This document shows positions 9,082 through 17,594 of a stretch of 64,000 bases of DNA, in pieces. Position numbers and translations under genes: made by a program. The stretch comes from an uncultured Halomonas sp. Lineage in GTDB: Bacteria; Pseudomonadota; Gammaproteobacteria; Pseudomonadales; Halomonadaceae. The first letter of the stretch is position 1, and the number at the start of each line of letters is the position of its first letter. The DNA lies in contig NZ_CANLTC010000007.1 in the NCBI RefSeq assembly GCF_947493865.1, forward strand, positions 1 through 64,000, written 5' to 3'. The notes beneath the pieces are model-generated. The model saw only the letters and a program-made list of their open reading frames with translations, ran no database searches and was not told the DNA's origin.

Positions 9082-11301
9082 ATGACCCAACCTCCCGCAT
9101 TCTCGCGACGCACGTTCCTGAAAGGCGCCGGTGGACTGATCGTGACCTTTTCACTGCTGGGCAAGGTCGTGTCCGCTCAGGAAGCCGAGCGCGATCTCCA
9201 GACTGGCGCCCTGAAATCCGTCGAGGACGGCGTTGTCGAGTCCTATCTCACTATCGACAAGGACGGCAAGGTCACCGTCTACAGCGGCAAGATCGATTTC
9301 GGCACTGGCGTGCGCACCGGCATGGCTCAGATCGCTGCGGAAGAACTGTCCGTGCCCCTGGACGACGTCGCGGTAATCGAAGGGGACACGGCGCTGACGC
9401 CGGATCAGGGGCCAACCTACGGCTCGCTTTCCATTCAAGAGGCGGGGCTAAATCTGCGCCTTGCCGCCGCCACGGCCCGAGAAGCGCTGCTGGACGCGGC
9501 GGCAAAGCGCCTGAGCGTCAACAAGGACGAGCTGACGATCAGCGATGGCGTCATTCAAGGCCAGAACAGTCGCCTAGGCTATGGCGAACTGGTCGGTGAC
9601 GAGCGCTTTTCCCTCAAGGTAGACGAGAACGTTCCGCTGAAGAACCCGGCAAGCTACACCATTGTTGGCCAATCCATCATTCGTCGCGGATTACCAGGCA
9701 AGATCACCGGCGAATTCGTCTACATGCAGGATCTGCGCGTGCCCAACATGGCCTATGGCATCGTCGTGCGTCCGCCGGCGGTCCAGGCGACCCTGGAGTC
9801 CGTGGATGAAGACTCCCTCGCCCATCTATCTGACGTGGTCCAGATCGTGCGCAAGGGCAACTTTCTCGGCGTCGTTACCGAAAGCGAATGGTCCGCGGTG
9901 CGGGCCGGCCGTGAGATCAAGGCGACCTGGTCGACGACAGAGTCTCTTCCCGAACAGAACAGTCTCTGGGAGCATGTGAGAAACACCAAGATCGTCAAGA
10001 ACGACGTGACCAGCGATATCGGCAACGTCGATGAGGCACTCGAGGGTTCCGGCCGTACTGTAAAGGCAACCTACGACTTTGCCATGCATACCCACGGCTC
10101 CATCGGTCCTTCCTGTTCCATCGCGGACTTCAGCGACGGCAAGCTCGTGAGCTGGTCCTCTTCCCAGGCAACCCATCGGCTACGCCGCGAGCTGTCGGAG
10201 ATGTTTTCGATTCCTGAAGCGGACGTACGCTGCCTCTATCTCGAGGGGGCGGGTTGCTACGGGCGCAACGGCCACGAGGACGCAGCGGCGGATGCAGCAC
10301 TGCTTTCAAGAGAAGTCGGCCGCCCGGTACGGGTTCAGTGGATGCGCCATGATGAACATGGCTGGGACCCCAAGGGCCCGCCCACCCTGATCGACCTGCA
10401 GGCCAGGATCGATGAACAGAATCGAGTCAGTGCCTGGCAGTCTGACTTCTTCATCCCGCAAGGTGCCGGCGGGCGCGTGGGTTTGCTGCCGGCAACCCTG
10501 GCGGACCTGCCCACCACCACGGAGCTAAATCCCGGCGGTATCACCAACGACTCCGCGATCCCCTACGGGTTCCCCAACGTGCGCACTGTTTGTCATCGGC
10601 TCGAGTCCACGCCGCTGCGCCCTTCCTGGATTCGCGCGCCGGGCCGCATGCAGAACACCTTTGCCAACGAATCGTTCTTCGACGAAGTGGCCGCAGCGCT
10701 CGAGGTCGACCCCATCGAATTTCGCCGTCGGCAAATCGATCCAAACGACCGACGCGGCCATGAGATTCTGGATCGTTTGGAAAAATTGACGGAATGGGAA
10801 AAACGGGCATCTTCCAAACAGGATGCCGGCGACAGAATACTTTCCGGTAGAGGCGCTGCCTATGTGAAATACGAGCTGAAACGCACCTATGTCGGCGCGG
10901 TGGCCGACGTCGAGGTGGATCGCTTTTCTGGCAAGATACACGTCAAACGTTTTTATGTGGTGCATGACTGCGGCCAGATCATCAACCCGGCTTCCGTGCG
11001 CGCCCAGATAGAAGGCAATGTCATCCAGACGACGAGCCGCACCCTTAAAGAGGAGCTGACCTTCGATCGCAAGATGGTCACAAGTCTCGACTGGGCGACC
11101 TACCCGATCCTGCGATTCAAGGAGGTGCCTGAGGTTATCATCGAGTTGGTCGACCGTCCTGAGGAGGTGCCCTGGGGCGTGGGTGAACCCTCCTCAGCCA
11201 TCGTGTCCGCCTGTATTTCCAATGCGGTATTCGATGCAACCGGCGCAAGGATACGCTCCGTGCCATTCAAGCCGGAAAAGGTGCGCGCAGCGCTTTCTTG
11301 A
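9082..11301 (+). CDS. Molybdopterin-binding large subunit, aldehyde/isoquinoline dehydrogenase type
   Basis: Catalytic subunit (739 residues) of the xanthine oxidase superfamily. The N-terminus has a twin-arginine signal (FSRRTFLKGAGG followed by a hydrophobic stretch), so the protein is probably exported folded with cofactor to the periplasm, matching its cytochrome c partner. The C-terminal GVGEPSSAIVSACISNA includes the conserved Glu that acts as the active-site base in this superfamily. ATG 9082 is chosen because it gives a correct Tat signal; an upstream in-frame GTG lies inside the preceding gene. Closest described groups are IorB-type, NicB-type and acetic-acid-bacterial AldH-type subunits. 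The molybdenum-cofactor insertion chaperone often linked to such genes is not in the window. Confidence 0.87.
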   Translation: MTQPPAFSRRTFLKGAGGLIVTFSLLGKVVSAQEAERDLQTGALKSVEDGVVESYLTIDKDGKVTVYSGKIDFGTGVRTGMAQIAAEELSVPLDDVAVIEGDTALTPDQGPTYGSLSIQEAGLNLRLAAATAREALLDAAAKRLSVNKDELTISDGVIQGQNSRLGYGELVGDERFSLKVDENVPLKNPASYTIVGQSIIRRGLPGKITGEFVYMQDLRVPNMAYGIVVRPPAVQATLESVDEDSLAHLSDVVQIVRKGNFLGVVTESEWSAVRAGREIKATWSTTESLPEQNSLWEHVRNTKIVKNDVTSDIGNVDEALEGSGRTVKATYDFAMHTHGSIGPSCSIADFSDGKLVSWSSSQATHRLRRELSEMFSIPEADVRCLYLEGAGCYGRNGHEDAAADAALLSREVGRPVRVQWMRHDEHGWDPKGPPTLIDLQARIDEQNRVSAWQSDFFIPQGAGGRVGLLPATLADLPTTTELNPGGITNDSAIPYGFPNVRTVCHRLESTPLRPSWIRAPGRMQNTFANESFFDEVAAALEVDPIEFRRRQIDPNDRRGHEILDRLEKLTEWEKRASSKQDAGDRILSGRGAAYVKYELKRTYVGAVADVEVDRFSGKIHVKRFYVVHDCGQIINPASVRAQIEGNVIQTTSRTLKEELTFDRKMVTSLDWATYPILRFKEVPEVIIELVDRPEEVPWGVGEPSSAIVSACISNAVFDATGARIRSVPFKPEKVRAALS

Positions 11302-11373
11302 ATATAAAGACCGCTCCAATGACAGCCGTAGCCATAATGGTACCGAGAGCATTTGCAGGAGAATGCGCCTCTT

Positions 11374-11973
11374 CTACCTTCTTGCCACGGCCAGACACGA
11401 CGCTCGGTTGCCATGATGAGACAGGAAGACGAACTCCTCCAGTGCCAGGCCGGCGGCGCGAAGCTGTGCCTTGAACGCCTCTTCGTAGGTCACGCGTCCG
11501 AAATCGATGCTCGTCACTCGCTTGAGTACGGGCTTTAAACGCTCCATCCAGCGAGAAGGCCTCTTCTGAATGGTTTGGGTGAAGAATATCCGCCCACCCG
11601 GGCGCAAGAGCTTAAGGCAATGGCGCAACGCCCGATCGGGTTCGGGCAGCAGCATGAAGCTCGCCGAGAAGTAAACGGCATCATACGGCCCGCCTTGATG
11701 ATCGTAGACCGACTCGAGTCGCACTTCCGTATAGTCAGCCAGTGAGGAGGCTTCCAGCCTTCGCCTGGCGCTATCCATGTAGTCGGCATCTATATCGATG
11801 CCCGTCACATGCAGGCGTTTACGCTTGACCACCTCGGCATTGGCCACCAGCGCGCCAGCCGTGCCGATACCCACATCCAGCACGGCGGCGCCCTCGGGTA
11901 CGCGCTCTAGTACCTGCGCGTACCAGCGGGAGGTGAGCTTGAGGATAAGGGTGTCGTATATGAAGCTGCGCAT
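11374..11973 (-). CDS. SAM-dependent class I methyltransferase
   Basis: A 199-residue Rossmann-fold methyltransferase of unknown substrate. Motif I is VLDVGIGTAGAL, followed by the acidic VTGIDIDADYM and the post-motif YDAVYFSASFMLLPEPDRAL, a pattern seen in methyltransferases acting on small molecules or lipids. ATG 11973 has AGGGAG at a good distance; a GTG at 11988 lacks a ribosome site. It lies directly downstream of the GMC oxidoreductase gene, with its ATG 17 bases after that stop, so the two are likely co-transcribed. It converges with the molybdenum hydroxylase operon. Confidence 0.75.
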   Translation of the reverse strand: MRSFIYDTLILKLTSRWYAQVLERVPEGAAVLDVGIGTAGALVANAEVVKRKRLHVTGIDIDADYMDSARRRLEASSLADYTEVRLESVYDHQGGPYDAVYFSASFMLLPEPDRALRHCLKLLRPGGRIFFTQTIQKRPSRWMERLKPVLKRVTSIDFGRVTYEEAFKAQLRAAGLALEEFVFLSHHGNRASCLAVARR

Positions 11974-11990
11974 TATGGCTCCCTGCACTG

Positions 11991-13697
11991 TTATTCCCCC
12001 GAAATGATCCAGCGCGCGGCCTTTTCCGCGATCATCAGGGTGGGCGAGTTCGTGTTGCCGCTGGTGATCGTCGGCATGATGCTGGCATCGACTACCCGAA
12101 GACCTTGAATGCCCCGCACCTTGAGCCGCGAATCGAGTACCGCGAAAGGATCATCGTCACGGCCCATCTTCACCGTGCCCACCGGATGAAAGATGGTGCT
12201 GGCGATATCGCCGGCAAGCCGGGTCAGTTCCTCGTCGGTTTGATACTGAACGCCTGGGCGCCACTCCTCGGGCTGGTACTTCGCCAAGGCCGGCTGAGCC
12301 ACGATCTCACGCACCTGCCGCAAGCTGGCCGCCGCTACCTGGCGATCCTCGTCGGTGCTCAGATAATTCGGCGCGATCAGTGGCGGATCGTCGCAGCGGT
12401 TCGAGCGAATCCGCACCGTGCCGCGGCTGGTGGGATTGAGGTTGCATACGCTGGCGGTAAAGGCGGGGAACTTGTGCAGCCCCTCGCCGAAGGCGTCCAG
12501 GCTGAGGGGCTGAACGTGATACTCCAGATTGGCATGGGGAAGATTTGGGTCCGAGCGGGTAAAGGCGCCAAGCTGGCTTGGGGCCATGCTCATTGGCCCG
12601 GATCGGCGCAGCAGGTATTCAAGGCCGATCCTGGCCTTGCCGAACAAACTGCTGGTGAGCACATTGAGCGTCTTTACACCCCGTACCTTGAACACGGTGC
12701 GGATCTGTAGATGATCCTGCAGGTTCTCGCCCACCCCCGGGGCGTCCTGCACCACCTCGATGCCCTGGGCCTTGAGCAGCGCTGCCGGACCGATACCGGA
12801 AAGCTGCAGAATCTGCGGCGAACCGATGGCGCCAGCGGAAAGAATGACTTCACGGTTGGCGCGAACGGTTGTCGTCTCGTCGCTCTTGCCACGCTCGCTG
12901 CTCTTGCCACGCTCGCCGTTCTTGCCACCCCGACGCAGGATGGCACCCACGCAGCGCGTACCGCCCTCTTCCGTCGACTCGAACACCAGGCGCTCGACCT
13001 GGGCACCGGTCCAGACGGTCAGATTCGACCTGTCTCTGATCGGACGCAGGAATGCCTTCGAGGTGTTCCAGCGCCAGCCCGAGCGCTGGTTGACCTCGAA
13101 ATAGCCTACACCGGCATTGTCCCCCGTGTTGAAATCCTCGGTGCGTTCGAACCCAGCCTGGCCGGCGGCTTCGGCAAAGGCTTCGAGAATTTCCCAGCTC
13201 AGCCGCTGCTTCTCGACCCGCCACTCGCCGCCGTTGCCATGCCACTCCGCGAAGCGATCGCCGTTCCTGGCCGTCGGATCGGCGCTGTCATCCAGGCGGT
13301 AATGGTCTTCATGAGCCATGAAATCGGGCAGTGAGTTTTGCCAATTCCAGGCATCATCCCCGGTCAGTTCGGCCCACTGATCATAGTCCCGCGCCTGGCC
13401 GCGCATGTAGATCATGCCGTTGATCGAGGAGCAACCGCCCAGGATCTTGCCACGCGGATAGCGCAATGAGCGTCCATTGAGCCCCGCATCCGGCTCGGTC
13501 TGATAAAGCCAGTCGGTGCGCGGGTTGCCGATGCAATAGAGATACCCGACGGGAATGTGAATCCAGTGGTAGCTGTCCTTGTTGCCCGCCTCGAGCAACA
13601 GCACCCGTTTCGAGGAGTCCTTGCTCAGGCGGTTGGCCAGCAGGCAACCGGCGGAACCGGCCCCCACGATGATGTAATCGAAAGCGCCCTGGGGCAT
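11991..13697 (-). CDS. GMC-family FAD-dependent alcohol/choline dehydrogenase-like oxidoreductase
   Basis: The 568-residue flavoprotein has FAD-binding DYIIVGAGSAGCLLANRL at the N-terminus, the GMC signature around GGCSSINGMIYMRGQARDYD, the second signature GAIGSPQILQLSGIG, and a C-terminal active-site region with FHPVGTVKMG (catalytic His) and SGNTNSPTLMIAEKAA. It resembles BetA and AlkJ-type alcohol dehydrogenases; no betB or betI neighbour is present, so a choline role is not supported. A repetitive hydrophilic insertion near residues 255-270 (GERGKSSERGKSDE) is encoded by an 18-base tandem repeat. Confidence 0.85.
   Translation of the reverse strand: MPQGAFDYIIVGAGSAGCLLANRLSKDSSKRVLLLEAGNKDSYHWIHIPVGYLYCIGNPRTDWLYQTEPDAGLNGRSLRYPRGKILGGCSSINGMIYMRGQARDYDQWAELTGDDAWNWQNSLPDFMAHEDHYRLDDSADPTARNGDRFAEWHGNGGEWRVEKQRLSWEILEAFAEAAGQAGFERTEDFNTGDNAGVGYFEVNQRSGWRWNTSKAFLRPIRDRSNLTVWTGAQVERLVFESTEEGGTRCVGAILRRGGKNGERGKSSERGKSDETTTVRANREVILSAGAIGSPQILQLSGIGPAALLKAQGIEVVQDAPGVGENLQDHLQIRTVFKVRGVKTLNVLTSSLFGKARIGLEYLLRRSGPMSMAPSQLGAFTRSDPNLPHANLEYHVQPLSLDAFGEGLHKFPAFTASVCNLNPTSRGTVRIRSNRCDDPPLIAPNYLSTDEDRQVAAASLRQVREIVAQPALAKYQPEEWRPGVQYQTDEELTRLAGDIASTIFHPVGTVKMGRDDDPFAVLDSRLKVRGIQGLRVVDASIMPTITSGNTNSPTLMIAEKAARWIISGE
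12882..12929. repeat. 18-bp in-frame tandem repeat inside the GMC oxidoreductase gene
   Basis: Two nearly exact units (12882-12899 and 12900-12917, differing at the last base) and a partial third starting GTTCTTGCCACC. The unit length is a multiple of three, so copy-number change would add or remove six residues (GERGKS-like) without shifting the frame. The encoded segment lies between recognisable GMC blocks, probably in a surface loop. Confidence 0.8.
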
Positions 13698-13755
13698 AAC
13701 ATTACCCTCTCTCGACGATACCGTTTGTTGTTGTTAAGCATTGGGGGCTGTTGGC

Positions 13756-15945
13756 TTACTGCTTTGCAGCCCAGGCAGCCCGAGCCGCGTGCAGCTTTTT
13801 GTAGCTTTCGATCAGCCGCTGGTGCCTTTCCACCCCTTCCAGCTTCATGCTGGTAGGGGTCAGGCCAGAAAAGCGCACCTCGCCATTCACCGAACCCACC
13901 ACGGCGTCCATGGTCTCGTTGCCGAACATGCGCCTCAGGTTGTAAAGGTAGTCGTCCAGCGCCAGCTCGTCGTCCAGGGTGATTTCCAGCACCGCCTGCA
14001 TCGCCTGATAGAAAAGCCCCCGCGCCACGGTGTTGTCGTTGAACTGCAGGAACATCTCGACCCGTTCCAGCGCTTCTTCAAACTGCTGCAGTGCCAGATC
14101 GATCAGCAGCTTCAGCTCCAGGATGGTGAGCTCGGACCAGACGGTGTTGTCGTCGAACTCGATGCCGATCAGGGTGACGATCTTCATCTGCTCATCGAGC
14201 TCGCTCTCCTCCAGACGCTCGAGCAACGCGGTCAACTGCGCATCATCAAGTGAATGCAGATTGAGAATATCCTCGCGGAAATTCAGCGCCATGTTGGTGT
14301 TGTCCCAGACCAGATCTTCCACGGGATACACCTCGGAATACCCCGGCACCAGGATACGGCACACCGGCGCGCCCAGGTCTTCATGGACGGCCATGTAGGC
14401 TTCCAGGCCCAGCTCCTCGAGAATGCCGAACAGGGCAGCGGCTTCTTCCTCGTTGGTGCCCGTGAAATCCCACTCGCAGAACTCGACGTCATTCTTGGCA
14501 CTGAAGAAGCGCCAGGAAATCACCCCGGAGGAGTCGATGAAGTGTTCGACGTAGTTGTTGGGCTCGGATACCGCCTGGGAGTTGAAGGTAGGCGGCGGCA
14601 GATCGTTCAGGCCCTCGAAGCTGCGGCCCTGCAACAGCTCGGTGAGACTGCGCTCGATCGCTACCTGAAAGCTCGGGTGCGCGCCGAAACAGGCGAAGAC
14701 GCCGCCGGTCTTCGGGTTCATCACGGTGACGGAGGCCACCGGGAACCGGCCGCCGAGGGAGGCATCCTTGACCAGCACCGGGAAACCCTGGGCTTCCAGC
14801 GCCTCGATCCCCTCGACAATCTCGGGATATTTCGCCAGCACCGCCGGCGGCACGTCGGGTAGCGTGATCTCTTCTTCGATGATCTGCTTCTTCACCGCCC
14901 GCTCGAAAATCTCCGACAGGCACTGCACCTGGGCCTCGGCAAGGGTATTGCCGGCACTCATGCCGTTGCTGAGATAGAGGTTCTCGATCAGGTTGGAGGG
15001 GAAGTACACCGTCTCGCCGTCGGACTGGCGCACAAACGGCAAGGAGACGATGCCGCGGGCCACCTTGCCGGAATTGGTATCAAAAAGATGCGAGCCGCGC
15101 AGCTCCCCGTCCGGGTCAAAAATCGCCCGGCAATGGTCATCCAATATGCCCGCCGGCAGTTCATCCTTCGGCCCGGGCTGGAACCACTCCTCGTTGGGGT
15201 AGTGAACGAAGGCGCTGTTGGCGATCTCCTCGCCGAAGAACTGATCGTTGTAGAAGAAGTTGCAGCTCAAGCGCTCGAGGAACTCGCCCAGCGCCGAGCA
15301 CAGCGCGGCTTCCTTGGTGGCGCCCTTGCCGTTGGTGAAGCACAGCGGCGATGCGGCATCGCGAATATGCAGCGACCACACGTGGGGCACGATGTTGCGC
15401 CAGGAAGCGATCTCGATCTTGATACCGAGCGCCTCGAGCATCGCCGTCATGTTGGCGATGGTCTGCTCCAGCGGCAGGTCCTTGCCCTCGATCCAGGTGT
15501 TTTCGCCTTCCACGGTGCCACTCATCAGCAGCGCCTGGGCATCCTCGTCGATGTTATCGACCACCTCGATCTGAAACTCAGGGTTGTTCTGGATCACCCG
15601 CTTCACCGAACAGCGCTCGATGGAACGCAGAATGCCGGTGCGATCCTTGTCGGAAAGGTCCGCCGGCAGCTCGATCTGAATCCTGAAGATCTGGTTGTAG
15701 CGGTTCTCCGGGTCGACGATGTTGTTCTGGGACAGCCGGATGTTCTCGGTAGGAATGTCCCGGGCGTTGCAATAGACCCGCACGAAGTAGGCGGCACACA
15801 GCGCCGAGGAGGCCAGGAAGTAGTCGAACGGCCCCGGCGCGGAGCCGTCGCCCTTGTAGCGGATCGGTTGATCGGTGATGACGGTGAAGTCGTCGAACCT
15901 GGCTTCCTGGCGCAGGTTGTCGAGATAGTTGACCTTGATTTCCAT
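13756..15945 (-). CDS. ycaO: OsmC-YcaO fusion protein
   Basis: A 729-residue two-domain protein. Residues about 1-140 resemble OsmC-type proteins (FDYFLASSALCAAYFVRVYC carries a typical OsmC Cys region). The remainder aligns by eye along its full length with E. coli YcaO: CFTNGKGATKEAALCSALGE, NGMSAGNTLAEAQVQ-LSEIFER, SLGGRFPV, CFGAHPSFQVAIERSLTELLQGR, and a C-terminal helical repeat region. YcaO domains are ATP-dependent cyclodehydratase relatives; E. coli YcaO is linked to beta-methylthiolation of ribosomal protein S12. The ATG at 15945 begins the conserved MEIKVNYLDN; an upstream ATG at 15999 is possible. No azoline-forming partner or precursor peptide is nearby. Confidence 0.88.
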   Translation of the reverse strand: MEIKVNYLDNLRQEARFDDFTVITDQPIRYKGDGSAPGPFDYFLASSALCAAYFVRVYCNARDIPTENIRLSQNNIVDPENRYNQIFRIQIELPADLSDKDRTGILRSIERCSVKRVIQNNPEFQIEVVDNIDEDAQALLMSGTVEGENTWIEGKDLPLEQTIANMTAMLEALGIKIEIASWRNIVPHVWSLHIRDAASPLCFTNGKGATKEAALCSALGEFLERLSCNFFYNDQFFGEEIANSAFVHYPNEEWFQPGPKDELPAGILDDHCRAIFDPDGELRGSHLFDTNSGKVARGIVSLPFVRQSDGETVYFPSNLIENLYLSNGMSAGNTLAEAQVQCLSEIFERAVKKQIIEEEITLPDVPPAVLAKYPEIVEGIEALEAQGFPVLVKDASLGGRFPVASVTVMNPKTGGVFACFGAHPSFQVAIERSLTELLQGRSFEGLNDLPPPTFNSQAVSEPNNYVEHFIDSSGVISWRFFSAKNDVEFCEWDFTGTNEEEAAALFGILEELGLEAYMAVHEDLGAPVCRILVPGYSEVYPVEDLVWDNTNMALNFREDILNLHSLDDAQLTALLERLEESELDEQMKIVTLIGIEFDDNTVWSELTILELKLLIDLALQQFEEALERVEMFLQFNDNTVARGLFYQAMQAVLEITLDDELALDDYLYNLRRMFGNETMDAVVGSVNGEVRFSGLTPTSMKLEGVERHQRLIESYKKLHAARAAWAAKQ

Positions 15946-16148
15946 GGAGAAGGGCCGGGTTGGTGACTGTCGGCGCGCCGTAGGCGAGTGGCCAATCATT
16001 ATCCCGGTTTTGTCGCCCGGCGTCTTGGGTGGCGGGCGAAAAATCGATATGGACGCCTTGGCTGCTCACACGATGGTCTAGAACCACAAAGCAGCGAAAA
16101 ATACGTTGCTATGCAGCCGATGGTTATGTTCTCCGCGACATGCTAGAT

Positions 16149-16176
16149 TGTGTATAGAAATACTCAATTATACACA
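16149..16176. promoter_or_regulatory. Palindromic operator of the vapBC promoter
   Basis: TGTGTATA (16149-16156) and TATACACA (16169-16176) form a perfect 8-bp inverted repeat with a 12-base spacer, ending 10 bases before the vapB start. The position fits autoregulation by a VapBC complex, as known for this family. The rest of the 240-base gap to the divergent OsmC-YcaO gene shows nothing else recognisable. Confidence 0.6.
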
Positions 16177-16186
16177 CAGGTGCATT

Positions 16187-16381
16187 GTGCGAACGAATAT
16201 CGTCATCGACGACCGGCTGATGGCCGAGGCATTGAAGGCTTCCGGCTGCGAAACCAAAAAAGAGGCCGTTGAGCAAGGCCTCAAACTTCTGGTTCAGCTT
16301 AGCAAGCAGCAGGAAATTCGAAAGCTGCGTGGCAAGGTCCAGTGGGAAGGCGACTTGGATGAAATGCGGAGTGCCAGATGA
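16187..16381 (+). CDS. vapB: VapB-family antitoxin
   Basis: A 64-residue protein beginning with a ribbon-helix-helix-like segment (RTNIVIDDRLMAEALKASG, then KKEAVEQGLKLL), followed by a basic/hydrophilic C-terminus of the sort that wraps the toxin. This is the short VapB type that pairs with PIN toxins. The start is a GTG at 16187, supported by AGGTG a few bases upstream and by the conserved RTNIVIDD beginning. Its stop overlaps the start of vapC by four bases (ATGA), the usual coupling of antitoxin to toxin. Confidence 0.85.
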   Translation: MRTNIVIDDRLMAEALKASGCETKKEAVEQGLKLLVQLSKQQEIRKLRGKVQWEGDLDEMRSAR

Positions 16382-16776
16382 TTCTGGTGGATACCAGCGT
16401 CTGGATCGACTATTTCAACGGCGTCGAGAGCCCACAGACCAATCTATTGGATGCCTCGATAGTCGAGGGAGCTGTCGCCCTCGGCGATCTCATATTTCTG
16501 GAGATTCTGCAGGGTATACGCGACGACAAACAGTACCACCAGACCAAACAAAGCCTGCTCGCTCTAGATCAGTACGAAATGTTTGGCAAGGATATGGCGC
16601 TCAAGTGCGCCGAAAATTACCGGGCACTGTGCAAAAGAGGCATCACGATCAGGAAAACCGCTGATGTGATCATCGCGACGTTCTGCATAGAAAAACAATT
16701 CTCCCTGCTGTTTCTAGATCGCGACTTTATTCCCTTTATTGCACACCTTAGCCTCGAACCAGCATTCAGAGAGTGA
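16378..16776 (+). CDS. vapC: VapC-family PIN-domain ribonuclease toxin
   Basis: A 132-residue PIN-domain protein, expected to cleave RNA with a metal-bound acidic cluster. Visible acidic positions are Asp5 in MILVDTSVWIDYF, Glu in FLEILQGI, Asp in RKTADVIIATFC, and the FLDRDF motif near the C-terminus; all canonical PIN positions appear filled. The vapB overlap and full length suggest a functional pair. A short ORF-free gap (16777-16867) separates it from the convergent macrodomain gene. Confidence 0.9.
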   Translation: MILVDTSVWIDYFNGVESPQTNLLDASIVEGAVALGDLIFLEILQGIRDDKQYHQTKQSLLALDQYEMFGKDMALKCAENYRALCKRGITIRKTADVIIATFCIEKQFSLLFLDRDFIPFIAHLSLEPAFRE

Positions 16777-16867
16777 TAACGCCTTGGTCAGCCGTCGGGA
16801 CGGAGCGCAGCTTAGAAGCGTTTGCCAAAAGCCACTAATGATCCGCAATATTAACGGTTGCAAATAT

Positions 16868-17407
16868 TCAAGCCCCCTCTTCCATAACCTTCTTGAACGC
16901 CTCGGCGTCCTTGTCGCTGAAGAAGCACAGGGTCACGTCCAATTCGTGGTACGGTAATTCCTCGGTCAGCACGCCAAGCACCACCTTCGCCGCTTCGTCG
17001 AAGGGATAGCCATAAATGCCGGTGGAGATCGCCGGGAAGGCGATGCTGCGACAGTCATGTTCGTCGGCCAGCGCCAGGGCGTTGCGGTAGCAGTTGGCGA
17101 GCAGGTGCGACTTGTCCTTGGTCTTGGCGTAAACCGGGCCCACGGTATGGATCACATAGCGCGCCGGCAACTTGAAGCCGTCGGTCAGGGCGACCTCGCC
17201 GTCCGGCAGGCCGTCGGGCCAGTCGGTGTTGCGCAAATGCTGGCAGGCCTTCTTGAGTTCGGGGCCGGCGGCACGGTGAATGGCGCCATCCACGCCCCCG
17301 CCACCCATCAGCGAATGGTTGGCGGCATTGACGATGGCGTCCACCTCGAGCTGGGTGATGTCGCCAACGATCACGCTGACCCGGCGCGTGAGCAGATCCT
17401 TATCCAT
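16868..17407 (-). CDS. Macrodomain protein, O-acetyl-ADP-ribose deacetylase type
   Basis: A 179-residue stand-alone macrodomain resembling E. coli YmdB. It has IVNAANHSLMGGGGVDGAIHRAAG (ligand loop; the Asn and Asp correspond to the catalytic positions of MacroD-type hydrolases), VIHTVGPVY, and FPAISTGIYGYPFDEAA. Likely removes O-acetyl-ADP-ribose or ADP-ribose from targets. ATG 17407 is chosen because AGGAGG lies directly upstream; an in-frame start at 17434 lacks this. The gene is divergent from the CDF transporter. Confidence 0.9.
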   Translation of the reverse strand: MDKDLLTRRVSVIVGDITQLEVDAIVNAANHSLMGGGGVDGAIHRAAGPELKKACQHLRNTDWPDGLPDGEVALTDGFKLPARYVIHTVGPVYAKTKDKSHLLANCYRNALALADEHDCRSIAFPAISTGIYGYPFDEAAKVVLGVLTEELPYHELDVTLCFFSDKDAEAFKKVMEEGA

Positions 17408-17594
17408 CGTTCCTCCTGATATTGCCCGAATCATGTTTACTTACCATCGAGCGTAGCAGCTGCGACGCGCGGTGGTTGCTTGATAATCGACGACCCGGCC
17501 CGACGCGTCCAGTGGATCAACAACCTTCGGGACGCTGGTGAACCCGGATCGGCTGACCTATGATCGTCGGTTTCGATTAACCTCTGGACCGGCC

